Shown one piece after another: positions 10,102 through 19,489 of a stretch of 64,000 nt of DNA. Within the stretch, counting starts at the first letter, position 1. Each line of letters opens with the position of its first letter. This DNA comes from Phytophthora hibernalis. Taxonomy: Eukaryota > Oomycota > Peronosporomycetes > Peronosporales > Peronosporaceae. The notes beneath the pieces are model-generated. The model was given only the letters and a program-made list of their open reading frames with translations. It had not been told where the DNA came from and searched no databases. Both the position numbers and the translations under genes were made by a program. The DNA is taken from assembly GCA_012656075.1 (NCBI GenBank), contig JAAKBF010000269.1, forward strand, positions 62,001-126,000, in the 5' to 3' direction.

Positions 10102-11146
10102 TGTGGTGTTGTGATGCACATAAAACGTCGTTAGTTCGGCTTCCACGCAACAGCACAACAATTCGCCGAGTCAGGTCGTCGATGTTGGGCTTGCGCAGGG
10201 TTCGTGTCTGTTCCCTTTGCGGTTCGCCCCAGCCGGGATTCAGTTGAGTGTTGTTCCCAACAAGTACCAAGCTCCAAACTCTCCAGAGACTCGCCTGAGC
10301 GGGGCAGTCTCCGTGCAAAACCCTGTGCTCTCCACCAAAGGATGGACGGCAGCGCGCGAGCGCGTTTACAGGTCACCAGGCGCAGATTACGCCCAGCTAG
10401 GAGGTTACGATGTCCTGGGTTGTAGACCCACCGGCTCGTCGAATCGACGAGGCTTGTCTTCGCTTGGTAGCAAGAAGTGCCCACCCCGGGCCGACCTTGA
10501 TCTCTTGGCGCTACCAGACGGCTCCCCTTCAAGCTATGCCTCTCGGGGAACGACGGCAGGCATAAGCCAGCCCACGCAGGACTTACCGGAAAAGTGTACG
10601 CTGTTCTTGGACTTAGAAGATTCTGCTCGGATTGTTATCTCTATGTCTTTGGAGGCCCCTTCGGGCTCTTCCCTATGGTCTTCTATCGGCCCTAACACAT
10701 ATCTAATGAAATGGTCACATATCTAATCAAATGGAGTCGTTACAGATCTCCCTGCGACTCTTCGCTCAGCTCCGTCCATTGGTGTCGAGCTGTTTGCCTG
10801 CCTCTCGGCGACTCTTCGCTCAGATCCTGATTTATCCCCCAGTTGGTATATCTCCATCGAGGCATATTCTCGCCAAGACGACTTTCGCCAAGTCCAACTT
10901 TCGCCGAATCGATTATCGCCGAGCCCGTCCATCGCTGAGTCCGGCAAAGTGCAGTTCCTGATTAAGTCCATTCCCTGATGAGTGCGATGTATCCACTTGG
11001 CGGTGTATCCACTTGATCCTCTTGAGTGCGATGTATCCACTTGGCGGTGTATCCACTTGATCCTCTTGAGTGCGATGTATCCACTTGGTCTAGCTTAGGC
11101 ATCCCTAGTGTAGGGTTACCCAAAATGTGGATTTCCCTACACCACA
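10102..11146 (-). repeat. 5' LTR of element 1
   Basis: The ends are an inverted pair, TGTGGTGT at the sense start (plus position 11146) and ACACCACA at the sense end (plus position 10102), giving a 1045-bp LTR with TG...CA termini. A primer binding site follows two bases after the sense end. Right of 11146 the sequence changes abruptly to a family B leader also found at 24.4 and 32.8 kb. Inside are short tandem pieces around 10880-10950 that each carry a TCGCCRAGTC-like word, and a direct repeat of about 50 bp near 10975-11085. Confidence 0.85.
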
Positions 11147-11767
11147 TATGACTGAACCTTTAGACTCAACGGCTTGGCTGCATCGGCCTTCGCTCCGAAG
11201 GCCGGGCCTGCAGGTTGCCCTGCACATGGGCGATGAGCCCTTGTTCATAAGCGTCGAACGCACTCACGCGTTCGACCTGCTCGGCATGTGTTGACATAAC
11301 CAAGCTCTGTAAGGCATCTCTTCCGAAGATGCCTGCCATCTTCCGACCGACTCGAACTGCGATCGGTCAAGTGAGGAAACTCACTGCGATCCATGTTGGC
11401 TCACTTCTTGAGACCACAGAGGATCAGGTAGTTCAGTCAACCCGCGTAGGTGTAGGATTGACTACAAGTGCTACCAAGTGTGACGGGGTCACAAGCACCT
11501 TGCTTGAGGAAGCGTAGCTTCAAGAGTATAACAACTCTAAGTGAACGGCAGTTCACGAGCCCCTGTCTGCGGGAGCTGAGTGGCTAGAATAGTGTAGTTT
11601 GAAGTCTGAGTGTATTTACAGGTGTACCTTAAATTGGCCTGTAATATAATTTCTAAGTAACCTATAGTTTATCCTAAATGTAATATGAACTATTGGCCGT
11701 GGCACGTCGATGACGTGGCCATGGTTTGTCCCACCCCATTTGTGACGCGGAGTCGATGCGTATCCAT
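11147..11767 (-). mobile_element. Family B LTR element fragment (B3): leader and 5' LTR
   Basis: This matches, in the same orientation, the block at 32790-33360: leader sequence, PBS (sense TGGTAGCACTTGTAGTC, plus 11462-11477) and LTR from 11479 to about 11767, where similarity stops. Element 1 cuts it off on the left, so B3 was resident first. The expected family terminus (TGTAGCGG) is not present at the right edge. Confidence 0.8.
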
Positions 11768-12479
11768 GCTTTGTAAGATGTCTTGCTACCAGAATTTGTC
11801 TCTGTCGCTTGTTTGGGTGACGGTTCTAGCAGTCCACCTCTATCCTTTTGTAGTTGTCTTCTGCGCTGGGTCCATTATGCAGGATAGCTTCGTTTGGTTG
11901 CGCAACTTGGTGTGATCGCCATATCTGAAGAATGAACCCCATCCATAATAACCATGCATCTTGATAGATGTAACTTGCTGATGAGCCATACCATAAAATA
12001 TCGGACCAAGGACTTTATCGGACCTGCACACCTCGAACCCAATAAAATAAAAACACTGGCTGCTCCAGTGTGTACGTACACACACAACGGGCGCGATGTC
12101 ACAGAGGACGCCAGCGGTGTGAAGTCGACAGTTGTGACGGTGAGATGTTCGCGGCGGCGCGGTACGCCAGTGGTGGCGTGATGGCTGCGGACGACAGCGA
12201 TGACCGCGGTTGATTGATGGCCGCGATAGACTGCGGCAGCGCGGTCGCTGCGAACGACAGCAGCGGCGCGGTGGCGGTTGACGACAGCGGCGGCGTGATG
12301 ACCGGACGGCTGCAGCGACTGTACGCTGCAGAGGATGACAACACCGGTGTGATGGAAGCGGAGGACCACCTCGGCGAATGCATATGTACGTGTATGACCA
12401 ATGGTATTAATAATGTTTTTCTTGAATTTTTTGTTTTGTTTATATGCATTGTGATACTGGTTGCCTATGACTACAGAGC

Positions 12480-13753
12480 TTGGTCGTTGTAGAAGTGTCA
12501 TGAACTGCATTCGCACGATGTTGCAGTTGAACTTAATCTTGATAGATATGCTGCATGTGTTGCCGATGTTGAGAAGAAGCAGAAGGTTTGGTTCATGAAG
12601 GAGCGCTCGGTTCACCTCTCGCATGAAGTACAACATGAAGACACCGCAGTCGTTGCCGTTGCGCTGTGGCGGTGAGGTTTGGACCCGCTTGGTCGCATAC
12701 GTCACGCTTCTTTTGCCGTACTTCTTTGCCGCATCTTTCTTGAAGTACCCACTCAGAATGTCCTTGATCTCTTGGGTGGAATGGTACTTCTTCGAATCGA
12801 TGTGTGACATGTAGGGTTTTACGTTCGGAATGGCCAGAACTGGGTTCTGCATTACGACGAAGCTCCAGTGATGATTCATACACACAGGTACTAAGATATT
12901 TCGGTACTTTTCGTACGGAAATCGTGCGATGACACCACAGATTGCCTCGTACGTCGCCTCCGTGCTGCATTGTTTTCGGATAGAATTTGCCCAAATAGCT
13001 GAGAGTCGTAATTGAAGGTCGAGCTGTTGCTAGCAATAGGCGCTCGAATAAAATACGAGATCACAGTGTCATCTAGCCAACAGTTCGAGCCGAGTGTCTT
13101 CAATTTTTTTCGTAATCTCGAGACGTAGGTTGTCAGTCTCTGGCTGGAAGGATACAGCCGAAGTACTGCATACCAGCGTGCTATCGGGTACGTTTTCGAC
13201 AGAAGTCGGTTCATACATCGCTTCTCCTTCATCAATCTCCATATGGAACTCCTTACATCCCATTATTTTACCCATTAAAGTCTTTTCGGGTAAACTCGTC
13301 ACCTTGGCTTGGGTCTTTTCGAGTAAGCTCGACGCCTTGTCCTGGGTCTTTTCGGGTAAACTCGACACCTTGGACTGGGTCTTTTCGGGTAAAGCTGACA
13401 ATACCTTGTGGCGTTTTGGGGGTTCATAGTCGTGTCTGAGCTTGGTTCTTTTGATTTCTTAGGGTACCGCACGAAATAGTTCTTGAGGTGATTTCGGGCG
13501 ATAAACCTGGTTAACCACGACTCCTTAGCGCCACTCTTTTGTATGCGACCCCAGGAATCACACGGACACACTCCTCAAGAATATCGCCTCGGGATACGAG
13601 GTTGATGATGGGGGTGTCAAACAGGTTTGTCGGACCAATCACACCTAGACGTATTAACCGCTTCGATGAGGGATCAACAGCTGTAGAGAATAAGAATCCA
13701 GCAGCGTAGAGCGCGGGATCCCCAGAAAACGCGACGCCTCTCCCACTCTCCAT
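12480..13753 (-). pseudogene. Ulp1-like (C48) cysteine protease gene, frameshifted
   Basis: From ATG at 13753 a hydrophilic N-terminal region is followed by four 11-residue repeats of the type SLPEKTQxKVS (13401-13270), then the protease: WLDDTVISYF (entry motif of Ulp1 peptidases), NHHWSFVVMQ (catalytic His), MSHIDSKKY (catalytic Asp) and RNGNDCGVFML (Cys nucleophile). The His-Asp-Cys triad is complete, but at least two frame changes (near 13070 and 13380) separate the parts, and the 3' end fades after about 12550. Ulp1 peptidases remove SUMO. In many eukaryotes such ORFs ride on Mutator-like or CACTA elements, which fits this setting, but no terminal repeats were resolved. Confidence 0.75.
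13283..13405. repeat. 33-bp tandem repeat inside the Ulp1-like gene
   Basis: TTTTCGGGTA or a close variant begins at 13283, 13316, 13349 and 13382, an exact 33-bp period. It keeps frame and encodes an 11-residue Glu/Lys-rich repeat on the minus strand. Confidence 0.9.
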
Positions 13754-13845
13754 TCACTCGCCTTCACCGCCACAACTACCTCCATCCTCTCCGCTTTCGT
13801 GTGCTGACCTGTGTCATCCATTCCGTCTTTGGTGAACTGGAAACT

Positions 13846-13966
13846 GATTTTTACGGGTATTCTAGAAACGGATTAGGGTTATCTCGATGAGTTTTCGGGT
13901 ATACTCGACACTAAATTAGGTTTTCGGGTATACTCTTCAAGTTGTGTCGGCTATACTCGACTAATA
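13846..13966. repeat. Motif array TTTTCGGGTATACTCGA upstream of the Ulp1-like gene
   Basis: Related motifs start at about 13847, 13892, 13921 and 13945, and are the same word as in the coding repeat with a T for A. No protein is apparent here. Confidence 0.7.
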
Positions 13967-14080
13967 TCAGCCATTCGCTTAAAACACGTGACCACAGTTC
14001 CGTTCATTCCTCGATCTGACCTCTCCGAAGCAATTCGCATCTACGACTGTGGCGTAGCTGCAGCCTCTGCCCTCCCTCTC

Positions 14081-14151
14081 AACGATGTAGCTCAACCGGA
14101 AGAGTGCAGGGTTTCGGCCCTGACGTGCCTGTTCAAATCGGGCCATCGTTA
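14081..14151 (+). tRNA. tRNA-like cloverleaf, probably a tRNA pseudogene
   Basis: A 7-bp acceptor stem (AACGATG with CATCGTT), a D arm (GCTC, 8-base loop with GG, GAGT), a T arm (GCCTG, loop TTCAAAT, CGGGC) and a discriminator A can all be paired. The anticodon arm CAGGG/CCCTG leaves only six loop bases (TTTCGG) instead of seven, so the anticodon is ambiguous (TCG or TTC reading). No CCA is encoded, as is normal for eukaryotes, and no T-run terminator follows within 20 bases. It could be a real gene with an unusual loop, a pseudogene or a SINE head. Confidence 0.5.
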
Positions 14152-14173
14152 TTGCTAAAGAATGTTTGTGCGG

Positions 14174-15063
14174 CTAGCACTGGAAGGATATGTGTATGTA
14201 TATGCATCTAGTTTGGCGGAGGCTACTCTCAGCTCGCTCTTGATCCAGGCGAGCCTGGTCGCGATCCACTACGGCTTGATCGCGTTCAGTCATGGCCTGG
14301 TCGCGCTCGTTTTGAAGCGTCAGAATGCGGCGCGCAAGACCAGGAGGGACACCCGCAGTTACATCCGCTGCAGCGCTTGCCAGCTGCCGGACTAAGTCAC
14401 TGATCTCGTCCTGTAGGCGCACAATCCCTTCGGCGTGTACATCTTGGGCGACGCGTAGCTGGTCCCGGACAGCCGCGATCTCCTGGGAATTGTCCAGTCG
14501 CTCGCACAGCTCGTTCGTAGTCTTCGGCTACTTCTCACGGTAACGGCGGTGAAGGAGATCGTACTGGTGTTGGCAGTGCAGGACATAGGGCGAAGCGGCT
14601 GCGTACGCTGCATTCAACTCGCCCTCGAGACGATCGGCACGCGCTACTTGATCGGCGTATGCGCGCTGCACGACTGCATGATCGTCCACCAAGGAGGACT
14701 CGGCGTCTTCGCGATCCAGCAGCTCGGTGAAAGTCTCTAAGAAGGCCTGCGCAGACTCTCGGTGAACGGGAGGTAGTACAACCTGCAACGTGGACACCAC
14801 CGGAGCTGCGTTTCTTCGTGCTGCTACACGTTCAGGAGGAACAACGTCGGCATGGGGTGCAACATTGTGGGCCGCGGGGCCTGGAGGGCATCGGAGGTGT
14901 TGGGACGCTCGGTGGCGACCATGGAGATCTGGATGATCGAAGCAAAGTCCGAAGACTGAATTGTGTGTACCGGTCGTGGCTGTTGTGCAACCGTCGCCAG
15001 TACAGGGGCGATTGACGTGAAGCGATCTGCCGGTTGGGAGATCTCACTGGCTGAGCGAGACAT
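14174..15063 (-). pseudogene. Antisense coiled-coil ORF of element E1
   Basis: From ATG at 15063 the product starts MSRSASEISQPADRFTSIAP. After frame changes it continues as a long helical region: ESAQAFLETFTELLDRED, DQVARADRLEGELNAAYA, then LQDEISDLVRQLASAAADV and a run of ERDQAxxxRDQA repeats to about 14190. Heptads of Leu/Ala with Glu/Arg/Gln partners indicate coiled coil. There is one stop near 14527. It is convergent to the missing pol of this element and starts at or inside the 3' LTR. Function unknown. Confidence 0.6.
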
Positions 15064-15950
15064 GACGGTTCGAAGTCACGGCTGATGGATCGTGACCATG
15101 AGAGTTCAGACATGTCCGACTATGCCCGACTATGTTATTTCGGGACGGGGTCTGCCTAAGGGTATCACCGTCCGGGTACGTGCCGACCCGAAACGCAGGA
15201 TGCAATCATTTTGGCACACAATCTGGCACAGTCGTTTCGATACGCGATCTGAGTGGATGAGGTCGGGGCAGTGATTTCGGTGCGGGCATTGTGGGTACAA
15301 TCGAGCAATTATTTCAGTACGGGTACCACGATCTTGGTACACGAGGTCAAGTTCGAGCTCCCGCAGACAATCGAGGAGCACGCAAGAGGGATAGGGAGAG
15401 ATCTTTAGGACCTTTACTTTGGTATAATAGATTCCGATTTGCCTTGCAAGACGCAAGTGTTTTCTAGACTACCGGGGAAGGAGGTACATTGGCCTACCCG
15501 AATTAGAACTCACTACGCCAACCAAGAACACGACGCACAGCTGGATAGCTTGGCCAGGGTACGCTCGCACATCAATCTCACTACAAGATCCCGCCAAGAG
15601 GAGGCGGCAAGCAACGGAAAGGGCTACAACAGCACAAGAAAAGGATACACCCCCACGCGATCGGCTTGAACCAAGACTCGATCGCAGCACACCGACGACC
15701 GCGTGAAGAATACCCGCGTGGCCGTCACCCACTCAGACCCCGGAAGGAGCAACCCTCCGCCTTGGTCACTACTGAACGTCTTTGCGAACACCGGAAGAGC
15801 GTAACCCGCCCAGTCGTCGGGTACACAAGGTGACTACAAGGTTGCGATCGCGCCAGATCAACGGAGTACCCCTCCGACAGTCGGCAGTCCGGGCGTACCG
15901 TGCACAAGCTTCGACCGCGTCAGCAATTTTCGAGAAGCAGCTTCGCCACA
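15013..15950 (+). repeat. 3' LTR of element E1
   Basis: The core (about 15400-15950) is nearly identical to 61970-62520 and, inverted, to 46435-46990. Weaker similarity to the 61-kb copy continues left to about 15013, so that point is the best estimate of the LTR start. It ends ...CGCCACA. Confidence 0.8.
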
Positions 15951-16412
15951 TTCTCCTTCTAGATAGTAGTGTTTGTTTGTCGCTACCGGGTCGTTGTTCA
16001 GCTTCGCTTCTAGTGCGTCCATCCGCATCTCCTGTCGCTTGGAGAGCGCGATTAAGTGCTTAATCACAGCCGCTTGGTGATTGTCAAGTGTTTTCCCCAT
16101 TTTTAGCAAACGCGTCAATAACGAAGCTCGATGCTGTGGAAATTTGTCTAGCAACCAAAGCTTGTCTTGGCGATAGTACTGCATATCAGTGTTTCGAGCT
16201 AACGCCTTACCCTTCTTTCCTTCATTAAACGCAAGGTACATACCAAACTTATCCATCACACACACAAAACAATTTCCACTCTCATCACTCTCAATGCACG
16301 TTGTAACATACTCCTCTGTAAATTCCACTACCTTTAGGAACTTCTTGAACGTTGCGATAGCTGTCGCCTTGGCTCGCAGAGTGCTGCCGGGCTGGAGCTC
16401 GTCTAAACCCAT
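15951..16412 (-). pseudogene. N-terminal part of a recombinase-like transposon protein, cut by LTR E1
   Basis: From Met at 16412 the frame reads through STLRAKATAIATFKKFLK, FVCVMDKFGMYLAFNEGKKG, KALARNTDMQYYRQDKLWLL and DKFPQHRASLLTRLLKMGKT to YYLEGE, where LTR sequence takes over exactly at 15950. The pattern (a helical core-binding region, then ARNTxxQYYRxxKLWLLDxFP) resembles the DNA-binding part of tyrosine recombinases from Crypton-type elements in oomycetes. I recall this from the family pattern and did not test it. No catalytic Arg/His/Tyr region is left. It could also be another oomycete repeat-borne protein. Confidence 0.45.
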
Positions 16413-16479
16413 TGCCGTAGTCCGATAAAACGAAAATATGCCAGTGATACCTATTTCACTTGATGTTTGGCACGGCATA

Positions 16480-18660
16480 CATATATTCTACAGCCCGCTC
16501 GGACCCGATATGTCCGATCGACTGGCTTACAGGACTCACCTAACCCTACTTCAACTATTGGCCAAATGTCATCTTTATTCGAATTGTATTGGCCCAAATT
16601 TCACGTAATTATGTGATTGGCGGTTCTGAGTGTTTACAATTTTTAAGTATGGTCCGATAGTTTATCATATTCATCCATGTCTTCAAAGGCAGTTTAAATG
16701 AATGTCTTCAAAGGCAGTTTACACGAACACACGGCGGCGGCGATTAAGGTGCGGTTTGTGGATCGTTTTCTTAGCTTGGGCGTGCTGCGTTGTGCTTTGG
16801 GACGGAAGTTCCGTCACGGAACCGATGTACCCCACTCTCCGAGGGTCGGTCAGCGTCCGCCGCAGTTCCAAAAGCAGTTGACGGACTGCCAGCTTGGCCG
16901 ATGGTTTACTATTAATACAGAGACACTGCAGCGTGTTCCAGCGGTGCGGTCAACACGCATCTATGAGTGTGGACGAACGTGGGCGCAGCAGACGAACGGC
17001 TGGATGGAGCTCAGTGACGTGCAGCACATCCGGACAACTGAAGTTATTCTTTTGTTAAATACATGTACTTCGTACCAATGCTGCACCACACATGTGACCA
17101 GGCCGGCGGACTTGAGGAGATCGCTGCTCGGTCATTCCTTCAGACGTCGCTGGTCAGCAGCTCACGCAATGCGTGACGCATGTGCTGGTAATGCTACTGT
17201 ACAGATTAACCTGTCCTAAATGATACCTGACAAACCTGATACACTGCTATATCTGATACAAAATCGATCCACCGACTTGGTAGTTAGTAAAATGTATGGA
17301 GTAAATCTGATACCTATCGAACCTGATATCTGATAGCCAATTTGGCGGGATTTGATACTACCTAGCCGGTTAAAGTAGTTCGTAATAGATGTCTGAGTAG
17401 TTTTCTCTTCTTGGTCGAGACAAACGTCCTCGGGCACTCGTAGCTGTAGCTTCCAAATGTAACTTTTCATCGAGTTCAGGGTGCTCGGGCAGCAAAATGT
17501 AGTACCGTAGTATCAGATGGTTACGATTATTACCTGCTGTTTTGCATCAAGTGGTGGTTGTAGCTTGGACTATCGCTACCGTGTATTGCCAAATCTGATA
17601 GTATTGCTATACCTGATATGGTTGTTGTCCACGGATGCTATCAGGTGTGGCAGGTTAATCTGTACATGTACTCATTGCGCAGTGCAGACTTGGATCCCGA
17701 ACGCAATGCAGCAAAAGGGCAGGGCGCATGATGTGGAGCGCGTCAGGGAGCTTGCCGCGCTGCGGGCGATACACGTCGCCGGCTGTCCGTTACGGACTGC
17801 GTTCGACTAGTCTTTGCGCAATCAGTTTCTATTACTACAGTACGTAGTACATGTATTAATAATACTGTACAGTAGTAACCCAGTTGACCACGATGCGAAC
17901 GAACTCGGCAACGGCGGTGACGTTCACCGTGAACGTCTCCCATCAGAGCCACAACGCGTAGCCAGCTCATGCAAGTGGCGCAGATGTCAATTCCGCCGCC
18001 ACAAACGATATACTCGCAGATATACTCGCAGCTCGACCCCGTTGGGCCCCAGCGGAACACTCGATGATGATGGCTTCCGTCTGCCGGCTGAACTTACGGC
18101 GAAAGTCGAGCCGCAATAGTCTTGCGGTTACCGTAATGCTGGCAGCTACATGTACGAGTTTGTGCGAGCTTTATCAGGCCGGAAGCCCAACTGCGGCCTC
18201 GTCGACGGCAACGGGTTCAGATTCAGCGCGAGCTCTCGGCACCTTAATCCGCGTCGCGCGTGGCTCCGATCGGATTTGGCCTCGGTCCTCGAGGATGCTT
18301 CTCCCACGGTCCCCGCAATAGACGGTTCCGACACCTTCACGCGTGGCTCGATCTCAAATTGCTTCGCCGATGGCCTCTGCGCGCCATGGCCTGCTGCCTT
18401 GAGTGCCTTGAGCGTTGCGGGTGGTGTACATGTATCCGGTTCCGCGCCCTCCTTCACCTGTGCGGCGTGGCCGGGCCAGCGTTTGGAGCGGAGACGAATT
18501 GGTCCCATGCCTCCGACCCATCTCGGAGACTCGGAGGAGGATGAGCCCATTGGGTTTTTCCAGCTGTCGGTCGGTCACATCGGGCCCCGGATCGGATCAT
18601 TTCTCGTTTGAACGCGCGGCCCACAGGCAGTGAAGTGAGCGAGTCAACCCCAGCACCACG
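16480..18660. other. Intergenic stretch left of the zinc-finger gene
   Basis: Apart from the MITE at 17202-17662 I see no supported gene. A 173-codon frame (16698-17219) lacks recognisable features and runs into the MITE. TACATGTA words at 17064, 17663, 17848, 18149 and 18426. Confidence 0.6.
17202..17662. mobile_element. MITE, mariner-like, TA target duplication
   Basis: Terminal inverted repeats CAGATTAACCTG and CAGGTTAATCTG bound 461 bp, flanked on both sides by TA (17200-17201 and 17663-17664). The inverted match extends outward to TGTA/TACA. Internally CCTGATA-type words recur. No transposase is encoded. Confidence 0.75.
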
Positions 18661-18666
18661 ACCACC

Positions 18667-19488
18667 ATGATGTCGCTACTCGCCCAGCCGCTGTCATCCG
18701 CCGACAGCAGTCGCCACGTCTTCGGCTCGTTCGCCGCCTCGCCCTCGCCCGCGGTCAAGGACCGGCCGTTCGAGTGTGAGGAGTGCGGCCGCCGCTTCAA
18801 CCGAAAGTTCACGCTGAGCGAGCACCGGAAGACCCACACGGGCGAGAAGCCCTACGTGTGTCCGCTTGCTGAGTGCAGCCGGCGCTTCAGCACGTCGGGC
18901 AACCTGGCGCGCCACAAACGCCTGCACGCGTCGCTCAAGCCCTTCGAGTGTGACATCAACGGGTGCAAGCGCTCCTTCCCGAGCCAGGAGAAGCTCGACC
19001 ACCACATTAAGATCCACACCGGCCGGAGGACGCACGTGTGCCACGTGCCCGGCTGCACCAAGACCTTCAGCACGGCCGGCAATCTCACGCGCCACATCAA
19101 GAATCGCCACCCGGAGCTCGTGCGCAGCACGTTCCCGTCCTACCAGTTCGGCCGGCACCAGAGCGACTTACACTCACAGCTCCTGGTGACAGCGGACGTC
19201 TTGTCACCGCACATGGAGCCGACCGCGGAGTCGCTGACCAAGCTCGAGCCAGTGCCACCAGTCTTATCACCCGACTCGGTGGAGTTGTCGTCCTTCCAGG
19301 ACGAGCTGTCGGCGTTCCAAATGGCCTGCGAGCCGCATACACCCTTTATTGCAACAAGGCCCCGTGGTATGTCCACACACTGTACTACTACGGAGAGCTT
19401 GGTAGAGTCTGCGGTCGGCGACATCGCACGTTGCAGCATGAGTGTGTTGGACGAGGTGATCGAGTTCGAGCTCACTAAGAACGTCTGA
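18667..19488 (+). CDS. C2H2 zinc-finger protein with four fingers
   Basis: A single exon of 273 codons. The fingers are C37-C40-H53-H57, C65-C70-H83-H87, C95-C100-H113-H117 and C125-C130-H143-H148; the first has a CX2C and the other three a CX4C knuckle. The linkers include a canonical HTGEKPY. This looks like a sequence-specific DNA-binding regulator of the TFIIIA-like fold, acting in the nucleus. The C-terminal 120 residues are Ser/Thr/Pro-rich with acidic patches (SPDSVELSSFQDELSAFQ) and may be an activation or docking region. The N terminus is short. Codon use is strongly G/C-ending, unlike the surrounding AT-richer sequence, as expected of a functional host gene. The in-frame ATG doublet at 18667 is the first Met before the fingers. 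Confidence 0.9.
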   Translation: MMSLLAQPLSSADSSRHVFGSFAASPSPAVKDRPFECEECGRRFNRKFTLSEHRKTHTGEKPYVCPLAECSRRFSTSGNLARHKRLHASLKPFECDINGCKRSFPSQEKLDHHIKIHTGRRTHVCHVPGCTKTFSTAGNLTRHIKNRHPELVRSTFPSYQFGRHQSDLHSQLLVTADVLSPHMEPTAESLTKLEPVPPVLSPDSVELSSFQDELSAFQMACEPHTPFIATRPRGMSTHCTTTESLVESAVGDIARCSMSVLDEVIEFELTKNV

Positions 19489-19489
19489 G

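Larger units (their letters stand above)
1..11146 (-). mobile_element. Ty3/Gypsy LTR retrotransposon, element 1, 3' end outside window
   Basis: Minus-strand order is 5' LTR (10102-11146), primer binding site, gag, protease, reverse transcriptase, two RNase H domains, integrase and chromodomain, ending near 3013. A convergent plus-strand ORF follows (125-2830), and the 3' LTR must lie left of base 1. Aspartic protease, RT, RNase H, integrase HHCC and chromodomain motifs are all legible, but the frame is broken many times and part of gag is deleted. The second, acquired RNase H matches what is known for oomycete Gypsy groups. The element interrupts an older family B fragment, because sequence immediately right of the LTR continues as family B leader. 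Confidence 0.9.
14160..15950 (+). mobile_element. 5'-truncated LTR retrotransposon E1 (antisense ORF and 3' LTR)
   Basis: The LTR at the right end has the same orientation as the gag-bearing E2 LTR at 61.5-62.5 kb, so the element points right. What remains left of it is a minus-strand coiled-coil ORF that begins beside the LTR. Gag and pol are missing. The right boundary is sharp, since E2 and this copy share sequence to ...TTCGCCACA and diverge from the next base. The left boundary is not resolved and lies a few bases from the tRNA-like sequence. Confidence 0.7.

Noticed and set aside
12480..13753. Ulp1-like gene and the 34-kb MULE as halves of one transposon
   Set aside because: They are 20 kb apart with unrelated sequence between; shared terminal repeats could not be shown.
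16698..17219. 173-codon plus-strand frame
   Set aside because: No motif, composition unlike the neighbouring host gene, and its last bases lie inside the MITE.
18694..19158. Long frames antisense and offset to the zinc-finger gene
   Set aside because: They are shadows of a GC-rich coding region; the zinc fingers fix the true frame.
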